This document shows, piece after piece, positions 22,020-34,119 of a stretch of 64,000 bases of DNA. Origin of the DNA: Berberis thunbergii. Its lineage: Eukaryota > Streptophyta > Magnoliopsida > Ranunculales > Berberidaceae. The stretch lies in contig QNQO01000220.1 in NCBI GenBank assembly GCA_003290165.1, positions 779,001-843,000 of the forward strand, read 5' to 3'. The notes beneath the pieces are model-generated. The model ran no database searches and had not been told where the DNA came from. It saw only the letters and a list, made by a program, of their open reading frames with translations. Numbering within the stretch: position 1 is the stretch's first letter; every line of letters starts with the position of its first letter. Both the position numbers and the translations under genes were made by a program.

Positions 22020-22960
22020 TTGAGTGTTGCTACCCTCCTAGTCGGGCTTTAATCGTCTCTGATATTGGTCAGGAATTTCATTTCGATGAGAGCCTAAATT
22101 TGTTTTGATCAGCTTCGATCCCCCATTTGTTGACTATGTAGCCTAGGAATTTCCCTGAATCGACTCTGAACGTGCACTTTTGTGGGTTGAGTTTCATCCG
22201 GTATTTTTTGAGTTGGTCAAATGTTTCGGCAAGATCTTGTATGTGGTCGGGGCTGTGAAGGCTCTTGACCAGCATGCTTTCAATGTATACTTCCATATTT
22301 CTACTGATTTGCTCTTTGAACATTCGGTTGACCAATCATTGGTAAGTAGCCCCTACATTCTTCAAGCAGAATGGCATTACCCTATAGCAGTATATTCCTC
22401 TTTCCGTTACAAATTTTTTTTCTCTTGATCAGGGGGTACATCAATATTTGATTGTAGCCTGAATAAGTGTCCATAAAGGTGAGTAGGCTGTGTCCCGAAG
22501 TGGTGTCTACGATCTGATCAATGCGGGGGAGTGGGAAACTGTCATTTGAGTAGGCTTTGTTTAAGCCAATGTAGTCAACGCACACTCTCCACTTCCCATT
22601 TTCTTTTTTATGAGAACGGTATTTTCCAGTCAATCGAGGTATCACGCTTCCTTGATCATGTCCGCGTTGAGTAAACGTTGTATCTTTTCGTTTATGATAG
22701 TGTTCCTTTCGGGTGCCACGAGCTTCTTATTTTGTCTGACAGTTTTCTTCGAGGGGTCGACCTCGAGGCAATGAGTTATTATCGACGGATCGATCCCTAC
22801 CATATCCCACATGGTCCAAGCAAAGATGTCCTAGTTACGCTGCAGCAGCTTCGTAAGCTGCTTTGCCACTACCTTGCTTAAGTGGGAACCGATTTAAATG
22901 GCTTTGTTGTTTCGTAGGCTATCGAGGTAGACCGTGATGACTTCTTCCTCTGGCTGTCCA
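22020..22960 (-). pseudogene. Reverse transcriptase of gypsy element 2
   Basis: RNA-dependent DNA polymerase of the element. Pieces in order: DIFAWTMWDMVGIDPSII and LVAPERNTIINEKIQRLLNA (before 22645), KKENGKWRVCVDYIGLNKAY, FPLPRIDQIVDTTSGH and FMDTYSGYNQI (22645-22382), then VYIESMLVKS and LNPQKCTFRVDSGKFLGYIV (22335-22078). The catalytic YIDD box reads YIES, so the polymerase is dead. Several stops and frameshifts. Confidence 0.85.
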
Positions 22961-23070
22961 GCATTGGGCCTTCCTCGAGGGCTTACTAGTGCCTCGTTAC
23001 CCGGTGCTTGTTGTTATTTTCCTGTGCTTCGGGATGTTCGGAGGGTAGTCTTGGTTGTTGGATTTGCAGC

Positions 23071-23823
23071 CTATTGAGGGCTGCCGAGAGGCAAAGTCGC
23101 CATGTCTTGGCATTCTCTGGCCGCCAACTGATCTCCTCTCAATGTACCGACCGCTTGGTTTATAGGGTACTTGAGGCACTCGTGCAGGGTGGAGATCGCC
23201 GCTTCCGTATGATGTATCCAGGGTCTTCCTAGAATCGCATTGTACACCGACGGCGTGTCAATCACTATGAACTCTTGAATCCTCATAAGTCTTAGAGCCC
23301 TCTTTCTGGACCTATTGGATAGTTCAGACTTGGAATGTGCTCCATTAAGCACATGTACTCTATTGACATATGGCTCCCCGGGTTCGGTCCCCCTCTGTTT
23401 TTCTCCCAGAACGATGAAGTTTTGTGCTTCCTTTGTCAGGTCCACCATGCTTACTCGAGGGTTCAATGTCAGACGGTTGTAAAACTTTCCTTTTCGCAAC
23501 CCATTGATGAAGGCTGAGACGGTCGTTGTATCGCTGCATGTGGGGAAAGTGGTCAAGCCACTGTTAAAGCGGGTTAAATACGTTTCTAGCGTCTCGTCAG
23601 AGCTCTGATTCATTGATTCGAGCTTCTTAATCATCGACAGAACCTGGTGTATGAAAAGAGATCGTACATCCAACCCGGGGTTCAATGGTGTTGTCGTTGG
23701 CGCGGGAGCGTGAGTGGGTTGCTCGTGCACGACAGGATCCACCGAGAGAGGCAGTACAGGAACAGTCCAAGCTTCAAATGTGTCCCCTAGTTTTTTGTTG
23801 TTGCATGACCAAGTGGTCACCAT
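23071..23823 (-). pseudogene. gag fused to end of protease, gypsy element 2
   Basis: Open for 250 residues from MVTTWSCNN. The gag part includes SDETLETYLTRFNSGL, VSAFINGLRKGKFYNRLTLN and VDLTKEAQNFI; it then passes directly to FIVIDTPSVYNAILGRPW, the distal protease signature. The gag C-terminus (the YC..H..GH...C region) and the protease active site, both present in element 1, are missing, so an in-frame internal deletion created this fusion. Confidence 0.75.
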
Positions 23824-23877
23824 CTCTCTAGGTTTTGAAAGGAGACGACGCTTAGTGTAAAGTTAAGAATTATGTCA

Positions 23878-23895
23878 TCCCCACGGACGACGCCA
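23878..23895 (-). other. Primer binding site of gypsy element 2
   Basis: Minus strand TGGCGTCGTCCGTGGGGA, 3 nt from the LTR; one C-to-T change in the GGCGCC core relative to element 1. Confidence 0.75.
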
Positions 23896-23898
23896 AAC

Positions 23899-24564
23899 TG
23901 ATATAACCTTTTTTCAATCCCTGCTTTGACCTAGTCTTGTAGACCTGTACAACTAACGCACGTGAGCCACAGACCACCATGGGATGGCCAATGGCACTTC
24001 GATACTAAAGTCAGACAGGGCTCTGAGAAATGTGTAATGGTGTAATAGGAAATTTGTAACGTACTTTAGCTTACCAAACTCATGTATCATTTATAGTGCA
24101 ATGAGTCATGGTTCTACCAGGCCATCGTAGGTGTAGCTTAAGATGGAGATCTCTCCCTAATTAGGAGTCATATTGTAGGAGGGAAGTTTCATGTTAGCTC
24201 TGTGTTCCTAGATACGCGGCAGATAGTTTCCAATCCAAGAGAAATCAGTAGAAGGGAGTTTCCCTGTGTAGAAGATACTTTGGCATTTGCTTCCTAGTTG
24301 GAAACAAATAGCATTTGTAGTTGCTCATCCGAAGCTGATCCTCGAGATACTTGCCTAAAGAGCTCTTAGGGTATTGAGGATAGTTGTAAGACGTGTGGGC
24401 CTATCATGTTGTGAGAGTTCGGATTCACTTGGCGGACTGTAGTGGGGCAGGCTTAGAACCACTTGGGCCGAATCAGTGTTGGATTGACGCTTGAGGCTGT
24501 AATTCTTCAAGATCATCATGACACTTGTACGGCTCCGGGGTGTGATCGTTTTTCTGTATCATCA
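23899..24564 (-). repeat. 5' LTR of gypsy element 2
   Basis: 666 bp, TGATATAA...TATCATCA. Minus-strand TATA box CTATAAATG at 24088-24096, leaving about 165 bp for R-U5. Confidence 0.9.
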
Positions 24565-25298
24565 GTTAGTATGCAGCACATATATAACATGGAAAAACAG
24601 GTTCTGTAATTAAAATACTTGAACTAGAATTATGATGGAAGAGATAAACATAAAAGTATAAGAACATAAACTGAATACAGAACTTGAAATCGAAATCATA
24701 GAACAAAAATACTAAACTGAGGCCTGTGTTACACACGGTGTCCTTAAAGAAGAATCGTCGGTCACTAAGGGTGCATGAAGATGTCGATGTATGCCTCCTA
24801 GGATACAACGGTTGAACAACAGTCTTTGAGTACCACAATACTGCTCTGTCAAACTGAAAAAATAGCTAGAACTCCATCACATTGATACTAGAAGGAAAAC
24901 TAGTATTCTTAAGGCAAAATACTAGGCAAGGGTTTGATTTATGTATTTTTTTTTGTGTTGTTTGAATGAGATTAGGAGTCCTTGATATACATGACCTTTG
25001 GGTTGCATTTGATGGTTGGTTAATGGCCATAAGCACAACACTAAGTGCCCATTAACCTTCACACTAATGCACCATAAAACTTATTTAATCTGAGTGTTTC
25101 AGCATATCAAAGGTTTACTTAAACCAAGGCCTACAAGGGCTTATTTTTAAGACTCAATTTCTCATTCATCAAAGCACCATTTTGGACACCCAAATATATG
25201 ATTATGGCCTGACTCATAAAAAAAAATGATGCATGTCCCACCCGAAATTGAGTACCAAAATGGTCCATCATAATGGGTTAAACCCATTATTTTCAACA
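24565..25298 (-). repeat. 3' LTR of the copia element
   Basis: Begins GTTAGTATGCAGC (the T of the usual TGTTAG is A here, shared with the end of the gypsy LTR) and ends TTTTCAACA. Homologous to 30021-30731 throughout, for example GTGTTACACACGGTGTCCTT in both. Confidence 0.85.
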
Positions 25299-25310
25299 AT
25301 CCCCCACCTG
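25299..25310 (-). other. Polypurine tract of the copia element
   Basis: Minus strand CAGGTGGGGGAT directly upstream of the 3' LTR start TGTTGAAAA. Confidence 0.75.
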
Positions 25311-26171
25311 AATGAAATTGACAGATACACAAAGTTTTTACTTGGTGATAGAGTTCAACAGTCGAAAAGCTACATAGGATAGGTAGGTGTCACCCTTTGA
25401 ACCTTCCCTCACGAAAACATATTTGTCTAAACTGACTGATCAGTAGACATGAAGTCCTTGAACTGTCTGTCGCACTAGTAAAGATAATATGCCTTACATA
25501 GAAATTATTTCCTGGCATGATCCAGTTCTCGATGTTGTGTTCATTTTGGCCATGAACACTTACCTTGTTTTGTGAGCGCTTTCAAGGATTTTGAGCCCTA
25601 CACAAATCCATTTAGAAGCAAGCCCACTTCTCTCTCACATAGGTGATATCTTAACCAAGAGTAACTCGCATTGCTCCACTCGAACTCCCGACACATAAAA
25701 ATCATTAAAAGCATAACTTAACCTTTCCCTACAGGTCTGTTTTATCATCATAGGGATGAAACATAAGGATAACACCCCCCACAGTGATTCATCTCAGTTT
25801 CAACAATTAGGTTGTCCCTTTGAACCTAGATCTTGGGATCTCTAGTCATCAAGGTTGGGTTGCCATTGTACTGACTTACTCTTTCATGAGCTTTAAGCTC
25901 ATCCCTCTCGATGATTTGTTAACTAATCTCTATTTAACACTTTGGTTAGTAGATTTGCAATGTTATTTTCTGACTTCACATAATCGACAAAAATAACTCT
26001 AATTGAGAGTAGTTGTCTAATGGTATTATGTCTTCGACGTATATGTCAAGACTTACCATTATACATGTTACTTTGTGCCCTACCATTAGCAGATTGACTA
26101 TCACAAGGGATAGAAATCGTCGGCACAAGTTTTAGCCACTGTGGAATATCCTCTAAAAAATGGTGCAACCA

Positions 26172-26640
26172 TTATGCTTCTTCGCCACACTTAACCAGAG
26201 CAATGAACTCAAATTCCATTGTGGATCTAGCTATATAAGTTTGCTTAGAGGATTTCCACGACACAGCTGCACCACTTAGTCTGAACACATATCTACTAGT
26301 AGACTTCGAGTCTTTCATATCAGATATCCAGTTTGCATCACTGTATCCTTCTAGGACAACCGGGTATCTAGAAATGCAGCCCATACCTATGAGTATGCCT
26401 CAAGTATCTAAATACTCTTATGATTACTTTCCAGTGGTTTGCCCCTGGATTACTCATGTATACCTACTCAGTCTGCTAACTGCATAGGCTATGTCTAGTC
26501 TTGTACAACTCATCAAGTACATCAAACTTCCTATCACCCTAGAATATTCTAGTTGAGATACACTCTCACCTTCATTCTTGGATAGATGAAAATTTGAATT
26601 TACCGGTGTTCTTAAAATTCCAAAATAATATTTTCTTGAA
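26172..26640 (-). pseudogene. RNase H of the copia element
   Basis: Includes QLEYSRVIGSLMYLMSCTRL with [13 protein letters not shown] (26651-26454) and [38 protein letters not shown] (26384-26172): the typical copia RT-tail and RNase H signatures (SDANW, WKSSKQ). A frameshift separates the two parts. Confidence 0.85.
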
Positions 26641-26699
26641 TTTTTCAGCATAGCGTGTTTGATTCAGACTGATACCATCTGAAGTTTTGGAAATTTTTA

Positions 26700-27395
26700 T
26701 TCCCAGAATTGCATCAGCTAGATCATGTCTTTCATGTCAAAAATTGAATTTAATGTCCTCTTGGTAGATTCTATCATCTTGGTATCACTACCAACAATAA
26801 GCATGTTATCAACATAAAAACACAGGATGACATAGTTATCATTAGTGATTTTGACATAAATACATTTATCACATTCATTGATTTTAAATCCCTTTGCCAT
26901 CATAGCACGGTCAAATTTCTCATGCCAGTGTTTTGGTGCTTGTTTCAATCCATACAAAGACTTCACCAATTAAGAGACATTCTTCTTTTGCCCTCCTCAG
27001 GTTGTTCCATGTAGATTTCTTCATCTAGGTCTCCATTAAGAAAAAATGTTTTCACATCCATCTGATGCACTTCATGATTTCTCAAAGCTGCAATCACAAG
27101 TACCATCCTAATAGATGTTATTCTCATCACAGGAAAATATGTATCAAAGTAATATAGGCCTTCACGTTGTTTGTGACATCTAATTATCAATTGTTCCATC
27201 TGCTTTCAATTTTCTCTTGAAAATCCACTTATACCCTAGTGGTTTACATTTGGGAGGTAAGTCAACTAGCTCCCAAGTATGATTTTGTAAGATGGAATCA
27301 ATCTCGCTCTGAATGGTCTCTTTCCACAAAGGTCCTTCTGAAGAGCTTACAGCTTCTCTGAAGCTTTGAGGTTCAGCTTTTACCATATAAGTCAA
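26700..27395 (-). pseudogene. Reverse transcriptase of the copia element
   Basis: Motifs in order: ILQNHTWELVDLPPKCKPLG and KWIFKRKLKADG, VHQMDVKTFFLNGDLDEEIY, KSLYGLKQAPKHWHEKFD, and the catalytic box CFYVDNMLIVG, where YVDD has become YVDN. Three frameshifts break the frame. Confidence 0.88.
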
Positions 27396-27564
27396 GAAAT
27401 CAGGACCATTTTTTTTTTCTATCCTGACTATTTTGCTCCGCCTAGGTTCAACTTTAGGTTACTTTTTTGGTTTAAGGTCCTGACTGACTTAATTAACTGT
27501 CTCATTTAGAATCTCATTTGCAGCATCATATGTTCGTTTTGACGAAATTGACTCTTTTACTAGT

Positions 27565-28700
27565 CTACATGGAAATACATGTTCGAATAACCCCAATCCT
27601 AGACTCCATGATCGTGTTCTTGTGTATAGCTGAAATCTCATACCTATTGTGTATATCTGAAATCTGAGACCTATACACAAGAAACCTGTATTCATTACTG
27701 TGGTTTGCATACCCAACAAAGATACAATCAACTATTTTCGAATTTATCATCACCTTATTGGGTGTAGGCACAACCACTTTGGCTAAACACCCCCATATTC
27801 GTAAGAAATAGGAAGGTCTTCTACCATTCCACAACTCATATGCGATTTTGTCTTCCTTCTTCCGTGGTATGAAAAGATAATTTACTGACATGACAACCTC
27901 TCCCCACATGTTCTGAGGCAATCGAGAACTTATTAACATTGCATTCATCATTTCTTTTAAGGTGCAATTTTTGCGTTCAACAATCCCATTATGTTGGGGT
28001 GAATAAGGTGCAGTGGTCTGGAACATATTTCCATGTTGTGCATAGAATTCACCAACCGGATATTCACCTCATCGGTCACTCAACACCTTAATCTTTTTAT
28101 TCAATTGATTCTCAACTTCATTCTGATAGAGAATAAACTTCTCCGTAACCTCATCCTTGTAAGCAAATGCACAACAATATTTTTTGCTATCATCGACAAA
28201 AAGTAACAAAATACTTGTTACCACTCCTTGTTTGTACAAATTTTAAATCACACACATCACTGTGAATTAGATCAAGAGGTTTTGTGTTCCTTTCAATCGT
28301 TTGGAATGAGGACCTTGTCAATTTGGCCACCACACAAGTCTGAATAGTCCCCCATTGGTATATGGTCCATATTAATTAATTTTCTCAAAGTGTCATAATT
28401 AACATGTCCTAATCTACCATACCACAGATTAGAAGACTCGATCAACTAAGTAGAAGAATTCTCAGTCTTATTCATCTTTGACTTAATAGTCATTACACTC
28501 ATTTTGAATAGCCCCCCATTTACATAACCACTACCCACAAACATTCTGCTTTTGGACACTACAACTTTATCTGCCTCAATAACCATGCAAAATCCATGTT
28601 TGTTGAGTGGTGCGCCAGATACCAGGTTCTTTTGAATATCTAGCACAAACAAAACATTATTCAGGGTCAGCTCATTCCCAGAGGTCATCTTCAGGATCAC
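27565..28700 (-). pseudogene. Integrase of the copia element
   Basis: The pre-integrase region (28700-28446) reads LNNVLFVLDIQKNLVS. The core continues through VDDSKKY, a damaged second motif with an internal stop near 28065, and PYSPQHNGIVERKNCTLKEM with the catalytic Glu; then RLPQNMWGEVVMSVNYL and IWGCLAKVVVPTPNK with IFVGYANHS (28026-27565), the usual copia C-terminal extension. Confidence 0.88.
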
Positions 28701-29844
28701 TTGCCTTGACCCTAGATGTCAGAAGTGGTAGAATTTCCCATAAACAACTTCTTTCCATTCTGCAGTGGTTCAAAATGGTGAACATATATATCTCTGTCTG
28801 CACAATATGCTTAGTGGCACTAGTGACCAACCACCATTCTTTCATGTTAGATCCGGCCAGGTACACCTCTGAAACCACAACAGATAGACTAATCTCAGAT
28901 ATTTCATTTGCAGCATATTCCACAACATTAGCCTCAAAATTCTTTTTTTTCTTTGGAAGTCTGCACTTTGAAGATTTGTGACCCATTTTGTCACAACTGA
29001 AACATTTGCCAAAGAACAAAGTTCTTTGAATACTACACTTTTAGGCCCTAGTTTGTTTGTTTTACATAATTAGTTTACTTGTTGGGCCTTTGCCCATGCT
29101 CCACAACATTGGCCTTAGCCACAGACATATTGTACCTTTTGCCCTCAGAGCCCATGTTGTCCTCTTCAATCTGATGCATAACAACCAGGTCTTCGATGCT
29201 CATCTCCTTTCGTTTGTGCTTCAGGTAGTTCTTGAAATCCTTCCAAGTAGAAGGCAACTTCTCTATTATTGCAGCGACTTGGAAAGTTTCACTCAGGACC
29301 ATTCCCTCAGAATGTATCTCATGCAGGATCACCTGAATCTCCTGCACTTGACTGATCACAGTCTTAGTGTCCATCATTTTGTAGTGTAGAAACTATCCAA
29401 CTGCAAACTTCTTGGCTCCAACATCTTCTATTTTGTACTTTCTGTCCAAGGACTCCCACAGTTCTTAGCTGTCTTATTTGAATTGTAAACATTATACAAA
29501 AAAATCTGTTAAACAGTTCAACACATAATTTTTGCACAGAAATTATAATTGTTTCTATTTATCAATAGCATGCATCACTTGGATGTCTTGTTCACCATTA
29601 TTCACAGTAGGGGCATCTTTACTAAAAAAATCTTACAAGATTCATGGTAGTCAAGTAGAAGAACATCTTCTATTGCTACCTCTTGAAATTCAACCTTCCA
29701 AACTTCTCTGACTTTCCAGCATGATTCGCAGGAATCGAAACTGAGACTGTTGGGTTGGCCATCCGAGCCACAATCGGCCACGGTCTCCTGAATCACCACA
29801 GAGGGGTTACCCACAGCAGGGGTCTCAACAGTTATGTTTGCCAT
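28672..29844 (-). pseudogene. gag and protease start of the copia element
   Basis: Starts MANITVETPAVGNPSVVIQE at 29844. Gag signatures [20 protein letters not shown] and [20 protein letters not shown] lie at 29377-29075. A CCHC zinc knuckle (CFSCDKMGHKSSKC) is at 29019-28966. The protease box follows as WWLVTSATKHI, where the family has D[ST]GA, so the catalytic Asp is lost. Frameshifts separate the parts. Confidence 0.85.
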
Positions 29845-30002
29845 TTATGGAAAAACCACACAAAGAACTAATTAGTTCTTTAGCCTTAGTCAAAAGACAA
29901 CACATAAACACAACAAGTGTAATCTGTAAAAATTAATCACAATTCCATAATGCAAAGGTAATTTGTACTTGTCAAATGTCCAAGTAACATTTCCTTCAAA
30001 TC

Positions 30003-30018
30003 GAGAATCTGATTTAAG
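30003..30018 (-). other. Degenerate primer binding site of the copia element
   Basis: Minus strand TTAAATCAGATTC next to the 5' LTR resembles the initiator-Met-tRNA site TGGTATCAGAGC only in its ATCAGA core. Confidence 0.4.
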
Positions 30019-30020
30019 AT

Positions 30021-30731
30021 TGTTAGTATGTAGCACATAAATAATATGGAAAAACAAGTTTTGTAATTAAAATACTTGAGTTGGAAGTAAGATGAAAGAG
30101 ATAAACATAAAATTACAAGAACATAAACTGAATATAGAACTTGAAATTGAAATCACGGAACGGATACTAGACCGAGGCCCGTGTTACACACGGTGTCCTT
30201 AAAATAGATTTGTCGCTCACCGACGGTGTGTGAGTATGCCGACGTCTGGCTCCCAGGATACAACGGTTGAACAACTGTTTTTTAGCACCACAAAACTATT
30301 TTGTCGAACTGAAAAATAGCTAAAACTCTATCACACTAACACTAGAAGGAAAGCTAGTATTCTTAAGGCAAGGGTTTGATTTATGTATTCTTTTATGTGT
30401 TGTTTGAAGGCGATTAGGAATCCTTTATATACATGTAGGGGATAGACTTTTGGGTTGCATTTGATGGTTGATTAATGGCCATAAGCACAACAGTAAGTGC
30501 TCATTAACAATCACAGTAATGTAACATAAAACCTATTTAATCTGAGCGTTTCAGAATATCATAGGTTTATTTAACCCAAGGCCTACAAGAGCGTATTTTT
30601 TAGACTCAATTTCTCATTCACCCAACAACCATTTTGGACACCCAAATATACGAATATGGCCGACCCATTAAAAAAAGATGTGGGTCCCAAAATGGCCCAT
30701 CATAATGAATTAAACCAATTATTTTCCACCA
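30021..30731 (-). repeat. 5' LTR of the copia element
   Basis: TGTTAGTATG...TTCCACCA, 711 bp. Minus-strand TATA box TATATAAAGG at about 30423-30431; the matching position in the 3' LTR is mutated (GTATATCAAGG). Confidence 0.85.
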
Positions 30732-30985
30732 GTTAGTTTTTTTTTCTTTGGCAAGATATTCATTGCGCCTTCCTCCACATGAAAACACGAAACTTTCCAT
30801 TCTCTCTTTCTCCACTATTGCAAGCCATTATACTTGTCTTTTTAGCCTATAATTCTTGAATCTGCAGGTTTTGAGTATATAAATAATTCAGTTGAGAAAT
30901 TGAGTTAATGAGTTGAGCAACCCTTTTAGAGTTTGATTGAATGAAGTTTATACATTAGAATTGAATGATTCAAGGGCGCAATGAA
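30732..30985. repeat. Duplicated host segment, copy A, right part
   Basis: Resumes the match to copy B: CTTTGGCAAGAT.TTCATTGC, GAAACTTTCCATTCTCT, TCAGTTGAGAAATTGAG and TTTGATTGAATGAAGTTT are shared with 39208-39420. Confidence 0.88.
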
Positions 30986-31445
30986 TAGATACTCAAAGTG
31001 AAATTTTTGCATAGATTGTGTTGTTAGTTACATTAAGAAACAAAAGGGAAGTTCCTTCTTCTTTTCCTATTCTGTATAGGGATGAAAGGGTTTTGAGAGT
31101 TCCACTTCCCAGAGAACTTTGACTCATCTACCTTTCTTCTCTCATCTTTTATCACCCTATTTTCCCTCATTCTCTTCTGAAAGAATGATCCCAAGTTTTT
31201 CTTAGCTTGCTTACTGTTTGTCCTTGTGTTTTTTCTGTTTTGCAGTCTCAGGGCAAAGTGTTTTCCATCGTCCTACCTTCCCCTTACCCTTTTTTCCACT
31301 ACCAAGCTGCTGCTACCTTCCTCAGTCATCATTTCCTTTCATTAATTAGCCATCGTATTCCCGTCAAATTGATCCAACTTCTCAGAATGAGCAATCACAA
31401 CAACATCTTGCTATTAGATATCACAACTACCTCAGTAATTATATT

Positions 31446-33860
31446 TTGTTATCACACAGCCATGATCGAACCAACAATATCAACTCAATCTCATTAATAT
31501 CTTCAATTTCAACCACAAAACCCTACCTATGTGTCTTCCAAGCCCATTACTGTTATACATCTCTTTTAATGGCTTCCTCTGACCAAAATATTGCCCAAGT
31601 TCCGATTCCTAATCCCAATAGTGCTACAGTTTCCACACCACCCAATCCATCACCATTACTGTTAGACTTTTTGATATCCATATCTTGCAACCCTTTACAA
31701 CATTTCCATAACATCACACCGACCCACACACCAATGGAACGCACACCCACATCCCCCTCCACCCGACCAGTTTTCGACCTTTCCCAAGTGGCAAACACTA
31801 AACAAATGATTCGTAATTTGGAATCCCAGTTAGAGAAATAATTAACATCGCTAGGCCCACCTTTGAAAATCGCATTGCATGTATCTCTGTTAACCACCAT
31901 ATTCGGGTTGTCGCTAAATACTTCCATCACCAAAGACTCCACAAGGTGGTGTTCACACATCACATGTCGATCCATTGGAAGAATACCCACCTATTTCATG
32001 TTGAGAACCTACCAAAAAACAAGACCATAACAATAATTACTATATGGTACAGTTCGGATATGAAGAAGATATAGCAAAAGCTTTTACTTCAGGGCCTTGG
32101 ACTCTATTGGTTGGTTTGTCTCAATTAAGCGTTGGGAAGATGAATATTTAGCAATCAGTTTATCCATGGTGCCAATCTGGGTTCGCATTCATGAATTTCC
32201 AACCCAAAAAATATCAATGCAAGACCTACAATTACTAGCTTCATGCCTAGGAGATTTCATGGAGGCTGATGTAAACTCCCTGCAAGATTTATTTGTTCCC
32301 TACATCCAATTTAAAATATGGTTAGATATGTCTAAAGCCCTCCCATGCATGATGGCAACAAGCTTTGGAGTGAGTTAGGGGCGTACATACCACACAAGAT
32401 TTTGCTACGAAGATGCTCCAATGTTCTACTTCAGATGCGGTATGATTGGGCATATTTTCAGTAAGAAATGCCCTTTGTTCTCCTGAGCGACCTACTGAAT
32501 CCAAGGCAAAGAACCCAAGGGTTCTCTTTACCCTTTCACAGAAGCTCCAGAATTCATGTCATATCTGAAGGTAGATCAATTAACCATCCCAGTTGGGACC
32601 GTTTTTCATAAAACCGTCATACCCAAACTCCCTCTGGAGCTCTGCTGAAACCCCGATGCAGATTCAGGACCAGAGCTCTATGACAACTCCTGTGACACAA
32701 CCTACTGAGGGGCGGTTGAACCCTCTCCTCCAAACGATCCAGGTTCATTCTCATGATCCTCTCCGAGTCACCTCACCGATCCCAACTCAACGACCTCAAC
32801 CTCACCTTCCCCAATGCTTTTCCCCCCTTCTCTACCATCTTTTGCATCGAGAATAATAAATGCTTTCTCTGCAAACCCAAACCTTTATTCTTATTTATTT
32901 CCACAGTCAACGCCTTCCCTCATCTTTTATCTCACATCCCAATGATCAATCATTTCGATCCAACGCTCACAACCTCTTATGATCATCTCCTTAATCCAAC
33001 AACTAACACCATTGACCCAAGCCTGAACCCAACTCATGACCCTCAATCCTACTTCCCCGGATGATCCACCACCACCCATATTTACTGGAGGATATAACCT
33101 TCTTCACCAGACAAACTCTTCTCTTTCAGGACTTTCACACCCTGATTATACCACAACTCACATCCAAACGAGCAAAATCCTTTCAATACTGCTCCATACT
33201 TCCCCAACCCAAATATGATACCTTCATTTCTCCTCGACCCATTCCGTTCATCCCATCTCGAAGACACTCACCTTGAAACACATCACGGCGTTGCTTCAGA
33301 CGCCTTCCTCTTCACCATGGAACCACTACACCCATATTTCTCACCTATGCACCCTCATTCCTTTCTAGATAACAATTTTCATGAACCAATTCATCACCTA
33401 ATGCAAGCAACAACATCTCAATCCTTCAATTCAACTACCTGTCACCAAATCAACATAGTGGATGACCACAGTTTAACCCAAGATCTTATTGCTCAAGATA
33501 CTCAGCCTTCATATTCATGCAATCACCCACTGGCACCAGCTCTTGAAGAATGGGTCACCAAACAGAGAATGAAATCAGCCAATTTGAGTTTGCAAATTCA
33601 AAGACCTCCCAACAACATATATGAACCGGGGAAACGATTCGGAGGTGCAAGTTTTTCCCAATCAGATCTCAGGCAATAAACTTTCTCTTGCAAAGAACAA
33701 AATGGATTCCAAGTCTTCCATGCCATCTTCAACAAACAAGATGAAACAACCTTGCAAAACAAAACAGAGAACACCTTCAGCTCAGGGAGAGGAAATAAAG
33801 CTAGGTAAACGCAAACTTAATTCCCAAGCTACTGATTTACAACTGGAGCAGTCTCTGTGA
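31446..33860 (+). pseudogene. LINE ORF1 (DUF4283 and zinc knuckle)
   Basis: RNA-binding protein of the LINE. The N-terminal part is proline/serine rich (about 31570-31840). The DUF4283-like region is at 32097-32378 (SIKRWEDEYLAI, VPIWVRIHEFPTQ, LGDFMEADVNSL), followed after a stop by the zinc knuckle FRCGMIGHIFSKKC (about 32430-32475). A long Pro/His/Ser-rich, low-complexity stretch (32593-33680) leads to a basic C-terminus (KLGKRKLNS) ending at 33860. Frames shift several times. Confidence 0.78.
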
Positions 33861-34119
33861 CCAAAAATACAATTTCAAATACACAAAAGTGAACTCGGGC
33901 CATAAAAGAAGAAGAATAGCAATGATTTTGGGTGAACAATAGTATAAAAGGATTGTTTCCTGTGAGGATAGTGAGATACAAAGAGCTATCGATATGAAAA
34001 CCCATCTTAGGTTGGTAAATGCAATAGTCTCCTTGGTCGAAGTTCAGAATGCCCATGAACATCCCATCTCTGTCCCCCATTCGGTTTGCTGAGGTACTGG
34101 CGACTGCAAGAGAAGGGTG

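Larger units (their letters stand above)
15778..24564 (-). mobile_element. Ty3/gypsy element 2, Tat lineage, near full-length
   Basis: Minus-strand order: 5' LTR 24564-23899, primer binding site, gag (shortened), end of protease, RT, RNase H, a second archaeal-type RNase H, integrase, 179-bp tandem repeats, antisense ORF, polypurine tract, 3' LTR 16444-15778. The extra RNase H plus antisense ORF plus tandem array define the Tat branch. All coding parts carry stops and lost catalytic residues. The flanks AAAAT (left) and GTTAG (right) do not match, so no target duplication is visible; the right end touches the copia element directly. Confidence 0.9.
24565..30731 (-). mobile_element. Ty1/copia element, degenerate
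   Basis: Minus strand: 5' LTR 30731-30021, gag with zinc knuckle, protease, integrase, RT, RNase H, polypurine tract, 3' LTR 25298-24565. The order integrase before RT assigns it to Ty1/copia. Stops, frameshifts and active-site changes make it non-autonomous. Its 3' LTR touches the end of gypsy element 2 with no spacer, and no matching target duplication flanks it. Confidence 0.9.

Noticed and set aside
24565..30736. GTTAG as the 5-bp target duplication of the copia element
   Set aside because: The left GTTAG is also present at the inner edge of the 5' LTR (30022), so it belongs to the LTR and not to the flank.
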